This document shows positions 26,986 through 34,437 of a stretch of DNA of 64,000 bases, one piece after another. Numbering within the stretch: the first letter of the stretch is position 1; the number at the start of each line of letters is the position of its first letter. Source of the stretch: Acidimicrobiales bacterium (GTDB taxonomy: Bacteria; Actinomycetota; Acidimicrobiia; Acidimicrobiales; DATDAH01); assembly GCA_016794585.1 (NCBI GenBank), contig JAEUJM010000001.1, positions 124,001-188,000 of the forward strand, given 5' to 3'. The translations under genes and the position numbers were made by a program. The notes beneath the pieces are model-generated. The model saw only the letters and a program-made list of their open reading frames with translations. It was not told where the DNA came from and made no database searches.

Positions 26986-28071
26986 ATGGCCCATGGCGCG
27001 CGCCGCTGGAGTGTGATGGCGCTCGCCGTCGCGCTCGTGGCCGCCGCGGGGTGCTCGGCGGACAGCGGCCGGGACATCGAGGCCCTCGAGAACCCCACGC
27101 GCACGACGATGGAGCCGTACGTCGAGCCACAGTTCGACGACACCCGCGACGTGACCCTCGCCCCCGTGCCGCCGGGCGCCCCCCTGGCCTTCCCGGTCAC
27201 CATCCGTGGCGGGGACGCGTCCCTGACCGGCACCCTCGTCGGCCCGGACGGGCCGGTGGCCCGGGGACGGATCCGCCTGGAGCGCTTCGTGGGGGAGGCC
27301 TCGGCCGTGCTGGAGGTGGCCACGAACGAGCAGGGCCGATGGAACGCCAAGGGGATCATCGGCGGCCGTTACCGCGTGCGCGGCTGGCGCATGCCCGACC
27401 TCGCCATGAACTCGTCCACCGTGCTGTTCCTCGGAGCCGAGGAAGCCGGCACCGTCGACCTCGAGGCCACGGCCCAGGGCGGCGTGGACGTGCAGGCCGC
27501 GATCCTGACGCCGACGCCCACCATCGGCGCCGCGGTCAACGTCACGGCCCTCATCACCCGCCACGAGGTGGACGGCGACGGGGTGGTCCGAGGCATCCCC
27601 CTCACCGGCACGGTCGCCGCCCTGACGTCGGGCGCGGGCTGGGAGATCGCCGCCCCGGACGTCAGCGTCGACGGCGCCGGCGGCGCCACCTGGACCGTCA
27701 CCTGCACGGCCCCGTCGCCGGGCGACCTCGTGATCACCGCCGGTGAGGGGGTGGCCCGGATCACGGTGCCGGCGTGCTCGCGCCCGGTGGGCCCGACCAC
27801 GTCGACCACCGCGCCCGACACCCCGGTGGCCGACTTCGCCGTCGGCGAGCAGTTCACGCCGCCCTTCGCCGGGCCCCTCCCGGCCGGCACCTACACCGTC
27901 GTGGGCGACGCCGCCTCGTGCGCCCTCGTCTACGAGGTCTGGGAGGACGACGCCTGGAGCGACGACCAGCGCACGTTCACCGGTACCGGCGCGCTGGTGC
28001 TCGACACCTTCGCCCGCAACCTCGTCACCCTGGGTGACGCCCCGGCGTGCACGTTCGAGCGGGTGTCGTGA
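26986..28071 (+). CDS. Lipoprotein, first gene of the PBP operon
   Basis: Exported lipoprotein of 361 aa with lipid Cys at 23 (AAAGC). A carboxypeptidase-regulatory-like or bacterial-Ig-like beta domain covers about 65-155 (TLVGPDGPVARGRIRLERF...NEQGRWNAKGIIGGRYRVRGW); a second Ig-like region with a Cys pair lies near 225-265, followed by a Thr/Pro linker and a small C-terminal domain with two Cys. No enzyme motif. ATG 26986 is chosen for the signal peptide; no good Shine-Dalgarno. Its TGA overlaps the PBP start (TGATG), so it likely assists wall synthesis. Confidence 0.8.
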   Translation: MAHGARRWSVMALAVALVAAAGCSADSGRDIEALENPTRTTMEPYVEPQFDDTRDVTLAPVPPGAPLAFPVTIRGGDASLTGTLVGPDGPVARGRIRLERFVGEASAVLEVATNEQGRWNAKGIIGGRYRVRGWRMPDLAMNSSTVLFLGAEEAGTVDLEATAQGGVDVQAAILTPTPTIGAAVNVTALITRHEVDGDGVVRGIPLTGTVAALTSGAGWEIAAPDVSVDGAGGATWTVTCTAPSPGDLVITAGEGVARITVPACSRPVGPTTSTTAPDTPVADFAVGEQFTPPFAGPLPAGTYTVVGDAASCALVYEVWEDDAWSDDQRTFTGTGALVLDTFARNLVTLGDAPACTFERVS

Positions 28072-30215
28072 TGGCCCGCCGAGCCGACCGCATCGCCCCG
28101 TTCCCACCCCCGAAGCGCCGCCGGCGCTGGTGGGGCATCCCCCGCATGACCGTGAAGATGGTGGTGCTGGTCGCCGTGGTGGTGGGCGTCTGCGTGCCCG
28201 CGGCGGCGGCGACGGCCTTCTGGACCCTCATCAAGGCCGACGTGCCCGGCACCCTGCCGACCGACCGCAACCCCCGCGTGCGGTCGATGCCCACCACGGT
28301 CTACGACGCGGCTGGCAACCCCATCACCCAGTTCCGCGAGTTCGAGCTGACGGTCCCGACCCGGCCCGAAGACATCCCCCAGGTGTTGAAGGACGCCGTG
28401 GTGGCGGTCGAGGACCAGAACTTCTGGGAGCACGACGGCGTCGATCCCGAGGCCATCGTGCGCGCCGCCCTGAGCAACTTCGAGGAGGGCGACACCGTCC
28501 AGGGCGGCTCCACCATCACCCAGCAGTACGTGAAGAACACCTACACGACCGGTGAGCGAAACCTGAGCCGCAAGCTCCGCGAGGCACTGCTGGCCAGCCG
28601 TCTCGAGCGGGAGATCACCAAGGAGCAGATCCTCTTCCGCTACCTCACCAGCATCTACTTCGGCGACGGCGCCTACGGGGTGGGTGCTGCGGCCGAGTCC
28701 TACTTCCGCAAGCCGCTGTCCGAGCTGACCGCCTCCGAGGCCGCCATGCTCGCGGGCACCATCGCCTCGCCCAACAACTACGGGCCCCGGGGCAACGCCG
28801 AGGTGGCGGAGACCCGCCGCATCCAGTCGCTGCGGGCCATGCGGGACCAGGGCTACCTGACCCTCACCGAGTTCCGGGCCGCCCGCGACGAGCACATCTG
28901 GTACGCCCCCTTCGGCGACCCGCCCGGGCCCGCGACCGTCGTCCACGCGCCGCCGCAGAACGACGTGGCCACCGTCCACCCGTACTTCGTGGACTACGTG
29001 CGGCGCTTCCTGCTCGCCCGCTTCGACCACGAGTCCCTCTACCGAGGCGGCCTGCGGGTGGAGACCACCCTCGACCCGAGGCTCCAGCTGCTGGCCCAGC
29101 AGTCGGTCAGCCGCACCCTCGACGGCACCGCGCCGCCGCTCGAGATGTCGCTCGTCACCGTCGACCCCGCCACCGGCCACGTGAAGGCCATGGTGGGCGG
29201 CCGGGACTTCGCCCAGAGCCAGGTGAACCTCGCCCTCGGCGGCACCCTGGGGGTGCAGCCGGGGTCGTCGTTCAAGGCCTTCGTGCTGGCCTCGGCGTTC
29301 GAGCGGGGCATCACCCCCGAGGACCGCTACCCGGCCCCGGCGTCGATCACGCTGCCCGACTGCACCGGCCAGTGCACGATCTCCAACGCCGAGGCGGGCA
29401 ACGGAGGCGAGGAGGATCTGCGCCAGGCCACCGCCCACTCGGTGAACACCGTGTTCGCGCAGCTCATCCAGGACGTCGGCCCGCAGAACGTCGCCGAGCT
29501 GGCCCACCGTCTCGGCGTCCGCTCGATCGACCCCGAGACCACCCAGTACGGGGTGTCGCTCGCCCTCGGGGCCTACGAGACCTCCCCGCTGGAGATGGCG
29601 GCCGGCTACGCCGTGCTCGCCAACCACGGCGTGCGGGCTCCCGCCACCCCCATCCTGCGCGTGCTCGACCACGAGGGTCGGGTCCTCATGGACAACACCG
29701 CCCCGCAGGGCGAGCAGGTGCTCGACCCGGCCGTGGCCGACACGGTCACCAGCCTGCTCGGAGGGGTCATCTCGAGCGGCACGGGCCGTGCTGCGGACAT
29801 CGGTCGGCCGGCGGCGGGCAAGACCGGCACCGCCCAGGAGCACCGCGCCGCCTGGTTCGTGGGGTACACGCCGCAGCTCTCGACCGCGGTGTGGATGGGC
29901 TACTCGGACGTGCCCCGCCCGCTCTACGGCATCAAGGGCGCGTCCCGCGTCTTCGGAGGCGGCTTCCCCGCAGAGACGTGGGCCGACTTCATGCGCAACG
30001 CCCTCGCCGACCAACCGGTGCTGGGCTTCCCCGTGCCGGGCCCGCTGCCCACGCCCGTGGCCCAGACGCCGGCTCCTGCTCCGGCCGCCACCCCGGGCGC
30101 ACCGCCGACCACCGTGCCCTTCGAGCCGGAGCCCCTGGCGCCCATGACCCCGGGGCAGGTGGCCACCGACTGCGGCGGGCCCTGTGATCAGACACCGACC
30201 CTGGGGGACCCATGA
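28071..30215 (+). CDS. Class A penicillin-binding protein
   Basis: Bifunctional peptidoglycan synthase of 714 aa. A short cytosolic basic start, a membrane anchor about 27-50, a GT51 glycosyltransferase domain (VEDQNFWEHDGVD, GGSTITQQYVKN, EILFRYLTSIYFG-type and PNNYGPRGN motifs) and a transpeptidase domain with SSFK, SVN and KTGTA motifs, all intact. A Pro-rich tail ends with two Cys. The start is coupled to the preceding lipoprotein (TGATG) and the stop to the following pseudoprotease (ATGA), so the three proteins are probably made together. Confidence 0.95.
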   Translation: MARRADRIAPFPPPKRRRRWWGIPRMTVKMVVLVAVVVGVCVPAAAATAFWTLIKADVPGTLPTDRNPRVRSMPTTVYDAAGNPITQFREFELTVPTRPEDIPQVLKDAVVAVEDQNFWEHDGVDPEAIVRAALSNFEEGDTVQGGSTITQQYVKNTYTTGERNLSRKLREALLASRLEREITKEQILFRYLTSIYFGDGAYGVGAAAESYFRKPLSELTASEAAMLAGTIASPNNYGPRGNAEVAETRRIQSLRAMRDQGYLTLTEFRAARDEHIWYAPFGDPPGPATVVHAPPQNDVATVHPYFVDYVRRFLLARFDHESLYRGGLRVETTLDPRLQLLAQQSVSRTLDGTAPPLEMSLVTVDPATGHVKAMVGGRDFAQSQVNLALGGTLGVQPGSSFKAFVLASAFERGITPEDRYPAPASITLPDCTGQCTISNAEAGNGGEEDLRQATAHSVNTVFAQLIQDVGPQNVAELAHRLGVRSIDPETTQYGVSLALGAYETSPLEMAAGYAVLANHGVRAPATPILRVLDHEGRVLMDNTAPQGEQVLDPAVADTVTSLLGGVISSGTGRAADIGRPAAGKTGTAQEHRAAWFVGYTPQLSTAVWMGYSDVPRPLYGIKGASRVFGGGFPAETWADFMRNALADQPVLGFPVPGPLPTPVAQTPAPAPAATPGAPPTTVPFEPEPLAPMTPGQVATDCGGPCDQTPTLGDP

Positions 30216-31600
30216 CGCCACCGGACCCACCTCTTGCTCAGGCGCCCGGCGCAACAGCCGATGAGAACACCATGATCGACCGCGCCGCCCACGCGGAGAC
30301 CCGTCGACTGCACCGCGAGCTGCGTTCGCCGCTGCCGGACGACGAGGTGGACGTCGGCGTTGATCACGTCGACGAGCTGCGCCAGCTCTGGGACGGGCTC
30401 GTGGCCGAGAGCATGCCCGTCGAGCCCGTGGTGCCGCCCCTCCCGCCGGCGCCCGTCGCCGACGTCGTGGCGCCGGCGTGGCCCGCGGTGGCGCCACGCG
30501 TGCACACCGGCCCCGCCGGTCCGACCCCCCTCACGACCCCCCTCACCGATCCCCTGATCGTCCTCCCCGATGCCCGCACCGCCCCCGGGGCGCCGGTGCC
30601 GCCCGTTCCCCCGATCGCCCCCGCCGCGCCGGTGGCGGCCCCGGTCGTCGAGTCACCGAGCACCGAGCGCCCGTCCCGCCGCGAGCGTCGGGCCGCCAAG
30701 CGCCTCGCCAAGGACGAGAAGCGAGGCGCCCGCCTCGAGCTCCGCCGCCACCGCATCCTGCCCCGCACCGTGATCGGCATCTCGATGCTGTTGCTGGCGG
30801 CGGCCATCGGTGCGGCCTTCGCCGGGGCGATGCTCTACGCCTATTACGACTGGCGTCTGTCCACGAACGAAGACCGCGTCGGCGTGCTGGCCGAGAGCCT
30901 TCAGCAGCGCCTCACCGACGCCGGCGCCTCGATCGACGAGGCCCAGCAGCAGGCCCTCACCGAGCTCCAGGAACGGGCCGGGCCGCTGATCGACCAGAAG
31001 AGCGACGCCGTCGCCATGGCCGACCTCACCCCCGTGGTGCTGCCCTCCACCTTCTTCGTGTCCACCCTCGACGAGAACGGCCAGCCCTCGGTGGGCACGG
31101 CCTTCGTGGTCTCGTCCGACGACAGCCAGTCCCTGCTCGTCACCTCCTACCGGGTGGTGTCCGCATCGACCACCCAACCCGGCCCCGAGATCCGACTCAC
31201 CAACGCCGGCGGCGAGGCCGTGGTCGCCCAGCTCCACAGTTGGGACCCCGCGCACGACCTCGCCCTGCTGAGCCTCGACCGGGGTGGCCTGGAGCCGCTG
31301 ATCTGGGCGACGGGCGACGCCGCCGCCGTGACCGGCGAGCGGGTCTACGCCGCCAGCGGCGTGGGCGCGGCCGGCGTCACCTTCAGTCCGGGCATGGTCC
31401 TCGGCCAGAGCGCCGAGGGCATCCAGATGACCACGCCGGTGGGCAGCGCATGGCAGGGCGGGCCGGTCGTGACCCAGGACGGCAAGGTGGTGGCGGTGGC
31501 GTCACTCGCCTACCAGCCCCTCGGCTTCAACCCCGGCCAGGTGCCGTACGCGCCCCCGGTCGACGCCGCCTGCGAGACGCTCCTCGACTGCGGCGCCTGA
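30212..31600 (+). CDS. Membrane-anchored trypsin-fold pseudoprotease
   Basis: Predicted 462 aa protein. A long Pro/Ala-rich cytosolic part with a basic stretch (about 150-185), one membrane helix (about 189-212), a coiled stretch, then an extracellular trypsin-like domain from about 270. The fold is shown by VGTAFVVSSDD, LLVTSYRVVSAS, HSWDPAHDLALLSL and SAWQGGPVVTQDGKVVAV. At the place of the catalytic His (TxAHVV) the sequence reads SYRVV, and in place of GNSGGP it reads AWQGGP; only the Asp remains. It is therefore probably inactive as a protease and may sense or bind wall components. ATGA overlap with the PBP gene indicates linked function. Confidence 0.85.
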   Translation: MTPPDPPLAQAPGATADENTMIDRAAHAETRRLHRELRSPLPDDEVDVGVDHVDELRQLWDGLVAESMPVEPVVPPLPPAPVADVVAPAWPAVAPRVHTGPAGPTPLTTPLTDPLIVLPDARTAPGAPVPPVPPIAPAAPVAAPVVESPSTERPSRRERRAAKRLAKDEKRGARLELRRHRILPRTVIGISMLLLAAAIGAAFAGAMLYAYYDWRLSTNEDRVGVLAESLQQRLTDAGASIDEAQQQALTELQERAGPLIDQKSDAVAMADLTPVVLPSTFFVSTLDENGQPSVGTAFVVSSDDSQSLLVTSYRVVSASTTQPGPEIRLTNAGGEAVVAQLHSWDPAHDLALLSLDRGGLEPLIWATGDAAAVTGERVYAASGVGAAGVTFSPGMVLGQSAEGIQMTTPVGSAWQGGPVVTQDGKVVAVASLAYQPLGFNPGQVPYAPPVDAACETLLDCGA

Positions 31601-31602
31601 CA

Positions 31603-31692
31603 CTGGCTCCTCGTTCCTCGGAGCGGCTTCGCCACGTCGGCGGGCCTGGCGGCGGGTTCGTCGGTGTTGCGACTCCGCTCCGCTCCGTCACG
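31603..31692 (-). repeat. Dispersed repeat, copy E (between convergent genes)
   Basis: Read on the minus strand: GACGGAGCGGAGCGGAGTCG, then CACCGACGAACC, a diverged middle, GTGGCGAAGCCGCTCCGAGG and ACGAGGAGCCAG. It belongs to the family but ends in ACGAGGAGCCAG instead of the GAAGGAGGGACACAG end of copies A and B2. It starts two bases after the stop at 31600. Confidence 0.75.
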
Positions 31693-31742
31693 TGACCTGT
31701 CCGGACATCGGTGCCTCCAACGCCTGAGGGCATCGCCTCGGG

Positions 31743-32891
31743 TCAGGGTGCGATCGTGGTCGGGGTGACGGCTGGGGCGACCGTGGTGGGCGTCGGGGCG
31801 CCGTTGGGGAGGTCTTCTTCGATCGCCGCGAAGATCGCGTCGGCGGCACGGTCGCCACCGGCGCGGGTCATGTGGATGCCGTCGCTGTTGCGCATGTTGA
31901 CGACCTCGCCGCCGGCGCCGGGCAGGTAGTCGGAGTAGTTGCCGTTCTCGTCGGCGAACAGGTCGTAGAGCGACACGATGGTGGTGTTGGGGTGGTCGGC
32001 GGCCACCTCCTCGAAGATGCCGTTCATGAGCTGGAGCCGGGCCGAGTACTCGCCGTCGCGGGCGATGGGCTGACCGATCCAGTAGACCCGCACGCCCTGT
32101 TGCTCGAGGTAGGTCATGACCGCGTCCACCCGGCGGGCGTACTCGGCGTTCCACTCGGGGTCGCCCGGCTGGAACACGCCGGTGTCGAGCTCCATGCCCT
32201 GGCCGTCGTTGGCCCCGAACACCACGACCATGGCGTCCGGGTCGGTGGTCTCGACCACCTGTTGGATCTCGGCCGGCCAGTTGAAGAAGTCGGGTCGCGT
32301 GAGCCCGCTCGAGAACTCGAAGTCGAGGGTGGCGTCCATCACCCCGGTGGCGGCGGCCTTGTCGATCACGGACTGACCCAGGATCTCGGCTTGCGAGTCG
32401 CCCACGACCACGATCTCGAGGGGGTCCGCCGCCGTGGGCTCGGGCAGCTCGGTGGCCGGGGGAGCGGCGGGCGGCTCGGCGGTGGTGAGGTCGTCGAAGG
32501 CCTCGGCGTCGCCGAACTCGTGGCCGAGGGCGTCGTCGGCGGTGGTGCGGGGGCGGTCGAGGAAGAGCAGGTGGCTCAGGCCGTCGATGGGCTTCACCAG
32601 GGCCACCTGGACCGAGCGCTGCCAGCCGAAGGGCTGACGCTCGACGATGCGCAGCAGGCTCGAAGCGTTCATGAGCGTGAACAGCCCGAGGGCCACGACC
32701 CCGACGATGGTGACCTGGCGCAGGTCGAGGGTGCGGGCCGGCGGCGCCAGAGGTGGTGTGAAGCGACCGTGGTCGCCGGGGTCCATGGCGTCGAGGCGGT
32801 CGAGGGCCCGCTGGGTCCGCGGGCCCGGCTCCTCGCTGCCGGGCCGGGCTGCGCCGGGGGAGTGGGGGTCGGGGGTGTGGTGGTCGGGCAT
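31743..32891 (-). CDS. SGNH-hydrolase-fold protein (DUF459-like), membrane anchored
   Basis: Predicted 382 aa protein with a cytosolic start, a membrane helix about 59-80 and an external SGNH domain: VVVGDSQAE (nucleophile Ser block), VFGANDGQ (Gly-x-Asn) and SDGIHMTRAGGD (Asp-x-x-His). Such proteins transfer or remove O-acyl groups on cell-surface polymers. It lies four nt after the MBOAT gene in the same direction; the pair matches the MBOAT-plus-SGNH arrangement of alginate, peptidoglycan and teichoic-acid acylation systems. A Thr/Pro-rich tail ends the protein. The target polymer is unknown. Confidence 0.87.
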   Translation of the reverse strand: MPDHHTPDPHSPGAARPGSEEPGPRTQRALDRLDAMDPGDHGRFTPPLAPPARTLDLRQVTIVGVVALGLFTLMNASSLLRIVERQPFGWQRSVQVALVKPIDGLSHLLFLDRPRTTADDALGHEFGDAEAFDDLTTAEPPAAPPATELPEPTAADPLEIVVVGDSQAEILGQSVIDKAAATGVMDATLDFEFSSGLTRPDFFNWPAEIQQVVETTDPDAMVVVFGANDGQGMELDTGVFQPGDPEWNAEYARRVDAVMTYLEQQGVRVYWIGQPIARDGEYSARLQLMNGIFEEVAADHPNTTIVSLYDLFADENGNYSDYLPGAGGEVVNMRNSDGIHMTRAGGDRAADAIFAAIEEDLPNGAPTPTTVAPAVTPTTIAP

Positions 32892-32895
32892 CGGA

Positions 32896-34335
32896 TCAGA
32901 ACTGGAAGTAGATGAACGGGGCCACGCCGACGGGGCCCAGGGTGTCGATGAGCACGAAGCTGAGGGCCAGGGCCACCCCCTGGAGCACCGGAGCCAGGCG
33001 GGAGAACCCGGACTTGCTCCAGGCGCCGACCCAGCGGGGGGAGAACTGCGCCGCCAACATCCCTACCACCACGGCGACGAGCAGCAGGGTCGGCCCCGGC
33101 AGCAGGTCGGTGACGTCGAAGATCCCCTTGATGACGTCGAACGCCGTCGCGAACGACTCGGCCCGGAAGAAGATCCAGGCGAAGCACACGAGGTTGAAGG
33201 TGGCGAGCCACGCCAACACGGGCCGCAGGGCCTCGGGGATGACCGAGGGCGCCAGCGTCCCGGCCTCCTCCTGCGCCGCCCGCCGGCCATTGCGCCAATG
33301 GCCGACGCATTGGTAGGTGCCGTGCAGGCCGCCCCACACCACGAAGGTCCACGAGGCGCCGTGCCACAGGCCGCCGAGCAGCATGGTCAGCATGAGGTTG
33401 CGGTAGGTGGCGGACTCGGAGCCCCGGCTCCCGCCGAGGGGGATGTAGAGGTAGTCCCGCAGCCAGCGCGACAGCGTGATGTGCCAGCGCCGCCAGAAGT
33501 CCTGGATGGAGAGGGCCGAGTACGGACGGTCGAAGTTCTGCGGGAAGCGGATGCCGAGCAGCAGGGCGATGCCGATGGCGATGTCGGTGTAGCCGCTGAA
33601 GTCGGCGTAGATCTGCATCGCGTAGCCGTAGACCGCGAAGAGGATCTCGAGGCTCGAGAAGTTGCCGGGCACGGCGAAGACGGGGTCGACCACCTCGGTG
33701 CCGAGCCAGCTCGCGATCACGACCTTCTTGAAGAGGCCGGCGACGATGAGGAAGAAGGCCTCGGTGGCGGGGATGCGGTGCTCGTCGGGGCGCCGGCGCA
33801 GCTGGGGGACGAACTCGCTGGCCCGCACGATGGGCCCCGCCACCAGGTGGGGGAAGAACGACAGGTACATGCCGAACTCGATGGGCGAGGCCGGCTCGAG
33901 CTCGCGGCGGTAGATGTCGACCACGTAGCTGATGGCCTGGAAGGTGAAGAACGAGATCCCGATGGGCAGGATCAGCCGCAGCAGCGGGGGGTTGGCGTCG
34001 AGGCCCAGCTTCGCCAGCCCGTTGGTGACCGAGACGACGAAGAACTCGTAGTACTTGAAGAACCCGAGCACGACGAGGTTGCCGCTCACCGCCAGCCCCA
34101 TCAGCAGCTTGCGGGTGCCATCGTCGTGGTTGCGGTGGATGGCCGTCCCCATGGCCTGGTTGAACAGCGTCGACCCGGCGATGAGCAGCACGAAGCGCCA
34201 GTCCCACCAGCCGTAGAAGACGTAGCTGGCCGCCAGGGTGAACGCCATCCAGGCGCGCCGGTTGGGGCGCAGGCGCCAGCTCACCAGGAACACGATGATG
34301 AAGAAGATCCCGAACTGGGCCGTCGGGAAGAGCAT
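32896..34335 (-). CDS. MBOAT-family O-acyltransferase
   Basis: Integral membrane protein of 479 aa with about ten hydrophobic segments. Seen: VLGFFKYYEFF and LPIGISFFTFQAISYVVDIYR, the SFFPHLVAGPIVR motif, QDFWRRWHITLSRWLRDYLYIPLGG and the active-site region MLLGGLWHGASWTFVVWG with its His. These mark AlgI/DltB-type transferases, which pass acyl groups across the membrane. With the SGNH protein downstream it forms a two-gene acylation cassette. TAGTCT at 34368-34373 (minus) is a possible -10 box, and GAGGAG lies about 12 nt before the ATG, so this gene has a leadered mRNA. Confidence 0.94.
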   Translation of the reverse strand: MLFPTAQFGIFFIIVFLVSWRLRPNRRAWMAFTLAASYVFYGWWDWRFVLLIAGSTLFNQAMGTAIHRNHDDGTRKLLMGLAVSGNLVVLGFFKYYEFFVVSVTNGLAKLGLDANPPLLRLILPIGISFFTFQAISYVVDIYRRELEPASPIEFGMYLSFFPHLVAGPIVRASEFVPQLRRRPDEHRIPATEAFFLIVAGLFKKVVIASWLGTEVVDPVFAVPGNFSSLEILFAVYGYAMQIYADFSGYTDIAIGIALLLGIRFPQNFDRPYSALSIQDFWRRWHITLSRWLRDYLYIPLGGSRGSESATYRNLMLTMLLGGLWHGASWTFVVWGGLHGTYQCVGHWRNGRRAAQEEAGTLAPSVIPEALRPVLAWLATFNLVCFAWIFFRAESFATAFDVIKGIFDVTDLLPGPTLLLVAVVVGMLAAQFSPRWVGAWSKSGFSRLAPVLQGVALALSFVLIDTLGPVGVAPFIYFQF

Positions 34336-34437
34336 GGGTCGGCGTCACTCCTCGGGCCGGTGCCCCGAGACTAGGCATGCGGCCACCGCCGCCTGCGGCA
34401 TCACGGCCCCAGGATCGGGCGGACCGGTGGGTGCGCC

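Noticed and set aside
25447-28107. Long minus-strand frame across the acyl-CoA dehydrogenase and lipoprotein
   Set aside because: The acyl-CoA dehydrogenase in another frame has full family motifs; this frame has none.
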